Shown one piece after another: positions 23,136-28,857 of a stretch of 43,112 nucleotides of DNA. Under the pieces are notes generated by a model that was given only the letters and a program-made list of their open reading frames with translations, was not told the DNA's origin and did not search any database. Each line of letters opens with the position of its first letter. Positions within the stretch are counted from its first letter, which is position 1. The translations under genes were made by a program, and so were the position numbers. The DNA comes from Candidatus Fibrimonadaceae bacterium (lineage in GTDB: Bacteria; Fibrobacterota; Fibrobacteria; Fibrobacterales; Fibrobacteraceae), in contig JAITFO010000078.1 of the NCBI GenBank assembly GCA_031281265.1, forward strand, positions 1-43,112, read 5' to 3'.

Positions 23136-23253
23136 ATTTGTAAATATACTAATTATTTTTCAAAAGTGTACGAAAAAACTAAAAAAATCTAATTTTTCTT
23201 AATTTTTTCTAGTTTTTCCTTAGTATTTTGGCAAAAATACCTATATTTAAGGC
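23136..23253. promoter_or_regulatory. Divergent control region (operator) between repressor and early genes
   Basis: 118 bp, very AT-rich. It holds two outward TATATT boxes: minus strand 23148-23143 for the early operon and plus strand 23242-23247 for the repressor. Between them are 10-bp direct units CTAATTTTTC (23189-23198), TTAATTTTTT (23199-23208), CTAGTTTTTC (23209-23218) and a weaker fourth, with T tracts in helical phase. A reverse-oriented GAAAAAACTAAAAAAATC lies at 23172-23189. These are probable binding sites of the repressor at 23254 and should make the DNA curved. Confidence 0.6.
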
Positions 23254-23970
23254 GTGGAAACTAAGGACGGAATAAAAAGTTTCAGAGATAGGGTGCGTTT
23301 GAACCAAGCCGAATTAGCAGAAAAATTAGGCATAATTCAGCAAAATATCTCAATTTGGGAAGCTGGCAAAGGAACTCCATCTTTTCAAATTTCAAAAAAA
23401 CTGCTCGAACTGGGTATAACGGTAGAGGAGTTATTTGGCGTTGAATATAACGAAATGCACAAGTTAGAAGCACAGAAAACTTCGCCGACAAGTTATAATG
23501 CAGAGTTACAACAAAAACCTAAAAAACTTAGTGAATTTGAGGCTGATTTATTGCGAAAAATGTTAGAGGAATACGCGGATTTCGATGGTGAATTGAAAAG
23601 TATCGAAAAATGGAAGGAAGTGTATAAATTGGAGAGAGAAATTGAACAGAGCGACTATACAACAGATTCGACAGCAAAGGAACTAAAGTTACATGAACTA
23701 TATGAGCAAATAGAGGAAGAAGTTCCTTGGTCAGCCAGGTTCGCTGCAAGAAGGCAAATAAAATCATTAGAAAAAGAGCTTGAACAAATGGAAGAAATGG
23801 AACGCCGTAATTCGTATGAAAAGCCAGGTAGGATACGGCGTATATTAGATTTACAAAAGCAAATAGAAGATGCAATGTATTCCTATGTGAACAAGGAACT
23901 AAATAAATTGGGACAACAAGAAGCAATGAGGCAAAGAGTCAGAGAGTTTTGGTTAGACCGAGAGATATAG
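23254..23970 (+). CDS. XRE-family phage repressor (238 aa)
   Basis: Residues 5-60 form a classic XRE/Cro helix-turn-helix (FRDRVRLNQAELAEKLGIIQ, then NISIWEAGKGTPSFQISKKL). The remaining 170 residues are charged and coiled-coil-like, not an S24/LexA autoprotease domain, so RecA-driven self-cleavage is not expected. Starts with GTG 6 nt after a TATATT box, so it is probably translated from a leaderless mRNA, as lambda cI is from PRM. Divergent from the early operon; presumably keeps lysogeny. Confidence 0.85.
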   Translation: METKDGIKSFRDRVRLNQAELAEKLGIIQQNISIWEAGKGTPSFQISKKLLELGITVEELFGVEYNEMHKLEAQKTSPTSYNAELQQKPKKLSEFEADLLRKMLEEYADFDGELKSIEKWKEVYKLEREIEQSDYTTDSTAKELKLHELYEQIEEEVPWSARFAARRQIKSLEKELEQMEEMERRNSYEKPGRIRRILDLQKQIEDAMYSYVNKELNKLGQQEAMRQRVREFWLDREI

Positions 23971-24021
23971 GGATTATGAGAATAGGAAACTTTGAGCAAC
24001 TGGAGAATGGTGGGTAAAATT

Positions 24022-24795
24022 ATGGAAAATACAGAAAACAAAACTGAAAAAGAAATAATAAAAGTTGGCTTAGTTATGCCGATTTCGGAAACTAAAGATT
24101 TTTTCGAAGGGCATTGGAAAGATGTGCAAGAAATCTTAAAAGGATTTTTAAAAGAAATCGCTAACTATGATTTTGAATGCGAAATGGTTTCCTATTCAAA
24201 AGAGGTGAATTTAATTCATAGCAATATAGTTAAAAATTTATACGAATCAGATTTGGTTATATGCGATATAAGCGGATTAAATCCTAACGTAATGCTTGAA
24301 ATGGGAATTCGTTTAACTTTTGATAAACCAATAATTGTAATAAAAGATAAAGAAACAGATTACCCATTTGATATTAAGCCATTGGAATATATCCCGTATT
24401 CAAGAGATTTAAACTATACAAAAATGTTAGAATTTAAAAAAGATTTCTTAAATAAAATTGAGGCGACTATAAAAGAATACAAAACGAATTCCGATTATTC
24501 GCCGTTTTTAAAATACTTTGGAAGCTATAAAGCAATGAGTTTAGATAAGCAATATGAATTTATGGATGTTATAAATAGCAATATGCTAAATATTCTAGAT
24601 AAAATTTCTTATATGCAAAAAGATATTGATAAAATTCTTAATGAACATAAGGAAGAGGTGCTTAAAAAAGAAGAAAAAGGTATGGGGTTGCGAGCTTTTT
24701 TAGAAAGAGAAATAAAAAAGGGAAAGAGGGAAAAAGAAATAGACGTAGAGGATCTGCAAGCTTATTTGAGGTATAAAATGGGAATCAACAAGTAA
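24022..24795 (+). CDS. NDT/TIR-like Rossmannoid protein, candidate defence or exclusion effector
   Basis: 257 residues. N-terminal domain (12-150): strand IKVGLVMPIS, then the signature VICDISGLNPNVMLEMGIR (residues 79-97) and PIIVIKD, the pattern of nucleoside 2-deoxyribosyltransferase / TIR-like folds, where the Glu in E-x-G can be catalytic. Such domains cleave nucleotides or NAD in several anti-phage systems (the retron Ec86 effector is NDT-like). C-terminal 100 residues are a charged helical or coiled-coil part, perhaps for oligomers. It sits behind the repressor, where lysogen-expressed genes lie, 15 nt from a membrane zinc-ribbon gene. ATG24022 has GGTGGG upstream; ATG24007 is an alternative. 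Activity is inferred. Confidence 0.7.
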   Translation: MENTENKTEKEIIKVGLVMPISETKDFFEGHWKDVQEILKGFLKEIANYDFECEMVSYSKEVNLIHSNIVKNLYESDLVICDISGLNPNVMLEMGIRLTFDKPIIVIKDKETDYPFDIKPLEYIPYSRDLNYTKMLEFKKDFLNKIEATIKEYKTNSDYSPFLKYFGSYKAMSLDKQYEFMDVINSNMLNILDKISYMQKDIDKILNEHKEEVLKKEEKGMGLRAFLEREIKKGKREKEIDVEDLQAYLRYKMGINK

Positions 24796-24809
24796 GCTAA
24801 GGGATAGGT

Positions 24810-25358
24810 ATGGAAAATCTTAAAACTATTTACAATATAATTATTTCAAATCCAATTCTTTCAACTGTTGTTGCTGGTCTCATATTAGCGGCTATCATTG
24901 GAGTTTTTAGGAATTATTCAAAAAATGTCATTTGCTTTATATGGAATATAATTAAATGGCTTTTTAAAAAATTACGAACAATTTTTTGCATTATAGGCAA
25001 TTGGTTTAGGATTATTTTTACAATAAACGAACTTGAAGAATTAGTATTAAGGAAAAACTATAGAAAACAATTTATTAAGCCAGAATTTTTCAAAATGATA
25101 GAATATAAAAGAAGTTTAATTTCAAAAAATCATCCGTCAAACACTTCAAAAAAATTATGTAGAAATTGCGGTCGTGAAACTTTAATCCAATGCGGTTCTC
25201 ACATATTTTTATTTGATAGTTATGAAATGCCGTCACTTGCTTATCTTTGTGAAAATTGCGGTGTTATGAATTTTTATGCTTTGGTTCCAGCAAAATTAAA
25301 GTGGACAGAAGTAAACGAAACAAATAAAGATATGCCCTCGTTAGACGGCGAGATTTAA
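24810..25358 (+). CDS. Membrane protein with zinc ribbon (182 aa), partner of NDT-like protein
   Basis: A first hydrophobic segment at about residues 14-33 (STVVAGLILAAIIGVF), a second long amphipathic or membrane stretch at about 40-70 (VICFIWNIIKWLFKKL), then a soluble C-terminal part with CRNC and CENC (C-x2-C pairs, a zinc ribbon). Follows the NDT-like gene by 14 nt and has GGGATAGGT before the ATG. As a membrane partner of a nucleotide-cleaving effector it could sense infection or tether it to the membrane. No family recognised. Confidence 0.65.
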   Translation: MENLKTIYNIIISNPILSTVVAGLILAAIIGVFRNYSKNVICFIWNIIKWLFKKLRTIFCIIGNWFRIIFTINELEELVLRKNYRKQFIKPEFFKMIEYKRSLISKNHPSNTSKKLCRNCGRETLIQCGSHIFLFDSYEMPSLAYLCENCGVMNFYALVPAKLKWTEVNETNKDMPSLDGEI

Positions 25359-25369
25359 GGAGCTAAACC

Positions 25370-25435
25370 ATGCCCCCACCCCCCTTCCTCCTCCTAGCGT
25401 TTTCCCTGTGCTTTGGGCAGGCGGGGAGCCGCTAG
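25370..25435 (+). CDS. Possible hydrophobic micropeptide (21 aa)
   Basis: ATG with AAGGAG 7 nt upstream, encoding MPPPPFLLLAFSLC and a short polar end. Hydrophobic enough to enter a membrane. It begins 12 nt after the zinc-ribbon gene and could be a third operon member or a small toxin. The codons lie in an unusually GC-rich stretch with an inverted repeat, so an RNA structure is the alternative reading. Confidence 0.35.
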   Translation: MPPPPFLLLAFSLCFGQAGSR

Positions 25436-25436
25436 G
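25393..25436 (+). other. GC-rich stem-loop in AT-rich accessory region
   Basis: CCTAGCG (25393-25399) and CGCTAGG (25430-25436) are inverted, with C-rich and G-rich arms inside (CCCTG / GGGGAG). No clear T run follows directly. Might end the preceding operon or be a structured RNA. Confidence 0.4.
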
Positions 25437-25497
25437 CTGCGCATTGGGGCGGGATTTTGCGTAAAAATGCGTGTTTTTTGAATAAAAATACAATTTT

Positions 25498-25526
25498 TTG
25501 TATTTTTTTGGACTTTTTACTATATT
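25498..25526 (+). promoter_or_regulatory. Promoter of DRHK cassette B
   Basis: TTGTAT (25498-25503), 17-nt spacer, TATATT (25521-25526). Leads to the 55-residue gene at 25553, which has a GGGAGA ribosome site 7 nt before its ATG. Shares CTATATTATGC with the promoter at 27284. Confidence 0.5.
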
Positions 25527-25552
25527 ATGCTTAACACATAGGGAGATACATT

Positions 25553-25720
25553 ATGTCGGAAATCAGCAAAACGCCCGTTAGCCTTGGCGAGTTCAAGCGT
25601 TACGCGCTTGCGCTGCCGAATGAAAAATTCGAGGAAGCTATGCGTTCAGAGAACAGCGACAAAAGCATAGACGACATAAAAATTATAGCACAGCCTTTGA
25701 AATCTTATGAAAGAAGTTAA
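25553..25720 (+). CDS. Small protein, cassette B partner (55 aa)
   Basis: MSEISKTPVSLGEFKRYALA and an acidic middle, ending QPLKSYERS. Ribosome site GGGAGA. Overlaps the DRHK-B gene by 14 nt, so the two are translationally coupled. The same small-then-large order is seen in cassette A. Could be an antitoxin, a regulator or an adaptor; no motif is known. Confidence 0.65.
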   Translation: MSEISKTPVSLGEFKRYALALPNEKFEEAMRSENSDKSIDDIKIIAQPLKSYERS

Positions 25721-26276
25721 ATTTAATGAAATCTGGGATACAGTAATAAAACCATACCTAAATGCAGAATTGTCCTCGGACAGCTCTCTCCAGTCTTTGG
25801 ATATAACGGGGAACAGCTCAAAAGCCAGGCGGGATATAGAATCCCTGTATGATGTGGCAAGAGCTACTATAAAAGCGTATTATATGAAAGATGCGGCTAG
25901 GTTTCTTGATAGGCATAAAGTCCCGGCTTGCATTTATATCGCTATGGTCAACGCCCCGTTAATAAAAGTTCTTGGCGGGACTAACGAAAAAGATGCGTTT
26001 GTCAACGCTTGCTTGGCTTTCTATGTGGCTTCAAGCATTCTTCTCTCTTTTATGGCAGATTGCACTGATGCGGCATATTCGCAGTTTTTGCAAAGCTCCG
26101 GCTTGCAATATCCACCAGTCAAAAATTCTGATTCCGGCGAGTCTTATATGGTTCAAACCATCAAAGGATTATGCTATGCCCAAAAGAACAAGCAATTAAA
26201 CCCTATTACACTTGCGAATATATTTTGTTTGCTGGAATCCAATACAGATTTAGTGTATGCAAGCGGAAAAAAGTAA
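25707..26276 (+). CDS. DRHK-motif protein, cassette B large subunit (unknown function)
   Basis: 189 residues. Homologue of the 232-residue protein at 1643-2341: FLDRHKVPACIYIAMV, KDAFVNACLAFYVASSILLS, LCYAQKNKQLNPITLANIFC and LLESNT match its blocks. It contains no membrane segment that is certain, though the ACLAFYVASSILLSF stretch is hydrophobic. The paired conserved Asp-Arg-His-Lys and Glu residues could be an active site. Coupled to the small gene by a 14-nt overlap. The two copies have diverged widely (only short blocks shared), so they were probably acquired separately or duplicated long ago. Confidence 0.8.
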   Translation: MKEVKFNEIWDTVIKPYLNAELSSDSSLQSLDITGNSSKARRDIESLYDVARATIKAYYMKDAARFLDRHKVPACIYIAMVNAPLIKVLGGTNEKDAFVNACLAFYVASSILLSFMADCTDAAYSQFLQSSGLQYPPVKNSDSGESYMVQTIKGLCYAQKNKQLNPITLANIFCLLESNTDLVYASGKK

Positions 26277-26289
26277 CCTCGTTTTTGCC

Positions 26290-26502
26290 TCACAACCTTC
26301 TTTCGCAAGCTCTTTTTGAAAAAGGCTGCCCCAAATACCCCTCGTCAAGCCACTTAAATTGACTAGGCGGATTAACTTTCTCTTTTGCCTTTCTGTTAAA
26401 TTCTATCATAGCATTAGCATCCCCAGGGTAATTCTTATAGTGGTCTCTAATTAAATTTTCCTCCCATAGCTCTTTATAGGGATTGTAATCTTTATCTGGC
26501 AT
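26290..26502 (-). CDS. Small protein under shared leaderless promoter (70 aa)
   Basis: Begins MPDKDYNPYKELWEENLIRD; rich in charged and aromatic residues; ends FSKRACERRL. Start set at ATG26502, 6 nt after a TATATT box in a 19-bp element identical to that before the 8599 gene; an upstream ATG at 26517 lies inside that promoter. Convergent with the DRHK-B gene (13 nt apart). Function unknown. Confidence 0.6.
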   Translation of the reverse strand: MPDKDYNPYKELWEENLIRDHYKNYPGDANAMIEFNRKAKEKVNPPSQFKWLDEGYLGQPFSKRACERRL

Positions 26503-26518
26503 ACCCATAATATACATT
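26500..26518 (-). promoter_or_regulatory. Leaderless promoter, copy 3
   Basis: Minus-strand AATGTATATTATGGGTATG, identical over 19 bp to 8583-8601 on the plus strand although the genes behind them are unrelated. TATATT at 26514-26509, ATG at 26502. Confidence 0.6.
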
Positions 26519-26530
26519 TTTTTAGGGGAA

Positions 26531-26576
26531 AGGGCTAGGGCAAAGGACTAGCCCTCCGCTAGAGCCTTTGGAGGGC
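26531..26576. other. Two competing stem-loops
   Basis: AGGGCTAG (26531-26538) pairs with CTAGCCCT (26548-26555); GCCCTCC (26551-26557) pairs with GGAGGGC (26570-26576). The pairs share bases and exclude each other. The region separates the end of the YafQ-like operon from the 26502 promoter and may be a terminator or attenuator. Confidence 0.4.
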
Positions 26577-26621
26577 TCAGTGTGATTTTCCTTGCTGACC
26601 GCTTTCCTTTACAGTTATCCG

Positions 26622-26897
26622 TCAAAACAAATCCGAGTGCGAGCCGGTGCGGGAAGCTGTCAATACGAGCCTATTATTGTCTATTGCGTATATGAGCAGC
26701 CAGTCGGGAGTTATATGGCATTCGCGGAAACCGCTATAGTCGCCTTTCAGCGGATGGTCGTGGTGCTTTGGGTCAAGCGGCTCTTGTTTTTTCAGTTTCT
26801 CTATAATATCTGCTAACAAACTAAGGTCTAACCCTCGCCTGTGCATAAGCCTTACATCTTTGCGGTATTTGGTGGTAGTCTCAAGCTCAAGAATCAA
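26622..26897 (-). CDS. YafQ-like mRNA interferase toxin
   Basis: 91 residues of the RelE/YafQ fold: TKYRKDVRLMHRRGLDLSLL, H-x-L-x-GD-YSGFRECHI, PDWLLIYAID, ending RTGSHSDLF. His residues in the RECHI and GSHSDLF regions match those YafQ uses to cut mRNA in the ribosome. The antitoxin gene lies directly upstream with a 4-nt overlap, the usual order. In the prophage it would favour maintenance or abort infection. Confidence 0.9.
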   Translation of the reverse strand: MILELETTTKYRKDVRLMHRRGLDLSLLADIIEKLKKQEPLDPKHHDHPLKGDYSGFRECHITPDWLLIYAIDNNRLVLTASRTGSHSDLF

Positions 26898-27151
26898 TTT
26901 TCGGCCTCTGCTAGAATATCAGCGTGCATTTCCGCCGCTGTCTTATACCGCTTGGCTTCCGTCTTCCCCGACATTATATCTCTAGCCTCTTGCATAGCTG
27001 CCAAAGTTTCGGCATTGTACGTGGCATCGTTATCAATGGGAAGCATTATTATCTCAATCTCGCGCCCGATATATTCATTCGGTATAAGCGTCTCTATCCT
27101 ACCGGATGCAGGGATGCAAGTTGTGCGATATGCGCGAGGTATAACGTTCAT
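26894..27151 (-). CDS. Antitoxin of YafQ-like pair (85 aa)
   Basis: N-terminal domain RTTCIPASGRIETLIPNEYI (beta, AbrB-like or DUF-type), C-terminal helical tail (AMQEARDIMSGKTEAKRYKT) that would wrap the toxin. Overlaps the toxin by ATGA. AGGAG precedes the ATG. Probably represses its own operon through its N-terminal part. Not a close RelB or DinJ match by eye. Confidence 0.8.
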   Translation of the reverse strand: MNVIPRAYRTTCIPASGRIETLIPNEYIGREIEIIMLPIDNDATYNAETLAAMQEARDIMSGKTEAKRYKTAAEMHADILAEAEN

Positions 27152-27284
27152 AAAAACTCCTATTTAAAAAAAGTAGAAAATTAAAAATACCCCTTATCCA
27201 GTCACTTTCCAACGAAAGCCATCCTATTAGGCTAGGGGAGAGCCTGCACCTCAAGCTCTGTAATACATATTGTCTTACATTTTC

Positions 27285-27299
27285 TATATTATGCCTATG
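27285..27299 (+). promoter_or_regulatory. Leaderless promoter of BrnT/BrnA-like operon
   Basis: TATATT (27285-27290), ATGCCT, then ATG27297: TATATTATGCCTATG against TATATTATGGGTATG at copies 1 and 3. Placing the start 6 nt after the -10 again predicts a leaderless mRNA. Confidence 0.5.
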
Positions 27300-27557
27300 A
27301 AAGTAACAATAAGCGACCACGCAAAAGGCAGAGCCTCAAAATGGGGCATTTCGGAAGAAGGCATTAGAAGGGTTCTTTCCAAAAGCCCAGCCGTTTCCGT
27401 GCCGAGCAAAACAGACCCCGAAGCTATTGTAGTTTTTGGCAAATATGAGGCGAAAACTTGGGGTGTGGTGCTGAATGTTAATACCTTGAATGTAATAACG
27501 GTTCGCCCTGCGAGCAAAAAGGAAAGGAGGTTCTATGAACAAAAAACAGGCAATTAA
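27297..27557 (+). CDS. BrnT-like toxin (86 aa)
   Basis: RelE-superfamily ribonuclease toxin of the BrnT type: begins MKVTISDHAKGRASKWGISE and ends VITVRPASKKERRFYEQKTG, matching the typical R-x-A-x-KKE-R-x-YE ending. Toxin first and an overlapping antitoxin second (23 nt overlap) is the BrnTA order, the reverse of most pairs. ATG27297 is chosen on the promoter pattern; ATG27291 is too near the -10 box. Confidence 0.75.
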   Translation: MKVTISDHAKGRASKWGISEEGIRRVLSKSPAVSVPSKTDPEAIVVFGKYEAKTWGVVLNVNTLNVITVRPASKKERRFYEQKTGN

Positions 27558-27849
27558 CAGGAAGCCAGCGCAAAAAGGCATTGACCCGGCCTACTACGAA
27601 AATCATTGCTTCGCGGAGGATATGGCGGAAGCAGAAAAGCAGGGCGATCTGATAGTAACGCGCAAAGGGGAAAACGCGCTGCAATCCATAAAAAGATACA
27701 TCGCAGAAAAGAAGAAAACCGCATCGGTTTCTATGCGTTTGCCCGTGTATGTTGTGAATATGGCAAAAGCACAGGCAAAGAAGGCGGGTATTCCTTACAC
27801 GTCTTACATCGGCGCGATAGTTGAAAGAGCCGTGGCAAAGCCGCGTTGA
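27535..27849 (+). CDS. BrnA/CopG-like antitoxin (104 aa)
   Basis: N-terminal half acidic and flexible (toxin-binding); C-terminal half SVSMRLPVYVVNMAKAQAKK then GIPYTSYIGAIVERAV is a ribbon-helix-helix-like DNA-binding domain, as in BrnA and CopG antitoxins. A GGAGG site lies inside the toxin gene. Its stop TGA overlaps an in-frame TTG that opens a reading frame continuing through attR into prmC. Confidence 0.75.
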   Translation: MNKKQAINRKPAQKGIDPAYYENHCFAEDMAEAEKQGDLIVTRKGENALQSIKRYIAEKKKTASVSMRLPVYVVNMAKAQAKKAGIPYTSYIGAIVERAVAKPR

Positions 27850-27854
27850 AAATA

Positions 27855-27874
27855 GTGCCAAGCAGGTGCCAAGT
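27855..27874 (+). other. Candidate integrase arm-type sites, right arm
   Basis: GTGCCAAGC (27855-27863) and GTGCCAAGT (27866-27874), spaced 11 bp like the pair at 397-416; the two pairs are almost identical. Located 46 bp inside the right att core. Confidence 0.55.
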
Positions 27875-27919
27875 GAGTGAAAAAACCTCGTTTTCCGCAG
27901 AAAATAGCCATTTTCCTAC

Positions 27920-27968
27920 GCCTTCACACGGCAGAGGTCACAAGTTCAAATCTTGTATTGTCCATTTG
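27920..27968 (+). repeat. attR core, 3' half of tRNA-Val
   Basis: 49 bp identical to 222-270: last 45 bases of tRNA-Val plus TTTG. No 5' half precedes it, so it is not a tRNA gene. Its last three bases form the likely TTG start codon of prmC. Confidence 0.95.
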
Positions 27969-28802
27969 GAAACCATCCTCTCTATACTGAACAAAACTAC
28001 CGATTTTTTGCAAAAGCACGGGGTGCCAAACGCAAAGCTGGATTCACAGCTCTTGCTCGCGCACGGGCTTGGCTTAAAGAGGATGGATTTGTTTTTGAAT
28101 TTTGACCGACCTCTTTCCGAGCAGGAACTTGCAAAATTGCGCCCTATGGTGGCGAGACGTGCAAAAAGAGAACCTTTGCAGCATATAATTGGCAGCGTAA
28201 GTTTTAGAGGGCACGAGATTAAATGCGACAAAAGAGCATTGGTTCCCAGACACGAGACGGAGTTGATTCTGGATATGCTGATGGAAAAAGGAAAATTGGA
28301 GAATATATTAGATATTGGCACGGGTACCGGGGCTATTGCGATTGCGGCGGCTTTAGAGCTTAACGCAAAGGTTTTGGCAACGGATGTTTCAAAAGAGGCG
28401 TTGGAGCTTGCAAAGGAAAATGTTGCGTTGCACGGTTTGGAAAATAAAATTTCCCTTGTCCACAGCGACTTGCTTTCCGATGTTCCCAGCGACGTTAAAT
28501 TTGACGCCCTGCTCGCAAACCTGCCGTATATCCCGCTTTCTGACGCAGCCAACTTACAACCGGAGGTGCTTAACGGAGACCCGCATTTGGCACTTTTTGG
28601 AGGAGCCGATGGCTTGGAGTTAATACGCAAGCTCTTGAATACCTGTGCGAATTATTTAAAACCAAATGCTCCTGTGATTTTAGAAATCGCAAATGGGCAG
28701 GAAAAGATTTTGCAAAGCGAAAATTTTATAGATTTAAAATTTACGGAAATTCGCAAAGATTACAACGAACAGGTGAGATTTGCGGTGTTCAATTATGCAT
28801 GA
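27966..28802 (+). CDS. prmC: Release factor glutamine methyltransferase PrmC (HemK)
   Basis: Methylates the Gln of the GGQ motif in release factors, using S-adenosylmethionine. N-terminal helical domain (LETILSILNKTTDFLQKHGV), SAM site DIGTGTGAIAIA, and ANLPYIP at the active site (NLPY in place of the usual NPPY). 278 residues from TTG27966, 1 nt after the tRNA-Val 3' sequence. No ribosome site precedes it. The frame is open further upstream through attR to TTG27846, giving a possible 40-residue extension in the lysogen. Confidence 0.85.
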   Translation: METILSILNKTTDFLQKHGVPNAKLDSQLLLAHGLGLKRMDLFLNFDRPLSEQELAKLRPMVARRAKREPLQHIIGSVSFRGHEIKCDKRALVPRHETELILDMLMEKGKLENILDIGTGTGAIAIAAALELNAKVLATDVSKEALELAKENVALHGLENKISLVHSDLLSDVPSDVKFDALLANLPYIPLSDAANLQPEVLNGDPHLALFGGADGLELIRKLLNTCANYLKPNAPVILEIANGQEKILQSENFIDLKFTEIRKDYNEQVRFAVFNYA

Positions 28803-28857
28803 TTACAATTTAATTATACTGTTGGCTTTGGGTTTTACCACTATGGAGTAACACAAT

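Larger units (their letters stand above)
222..27968. mobile_element. Temperate P22/podovirus-like prophage integrated in tRNA-Val
   Basis: Bounded by a 49-bp perfect direct repeat at 222-270 and 27920-27968. It contains a tyrosine integrase beside the left repeat, a divergent repressor/early-gene switch, terminase, portal, coat, gp4-like and gp10-like tail genes, ejection-type proteins and accessory genes beside the right repeat. About 27.7 kb, small for a P22-like phage. No gene is obviously broken and both att sites are intact, so excision looks possible. No endolysin gene was recognised. Confidence 0.93.

Noticed and set aside
27920-27964. Second tRNA-Val gene
   Set aside because: Only the 3' half is present; no 5' acceptor or D arm precedes it. 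It is the att repeat.
27938-28630. 230-codon minus-strand frame opposite prmC
   Set aside because: Shadow of prmC; Ser-rich, without family features or a ribosome site.
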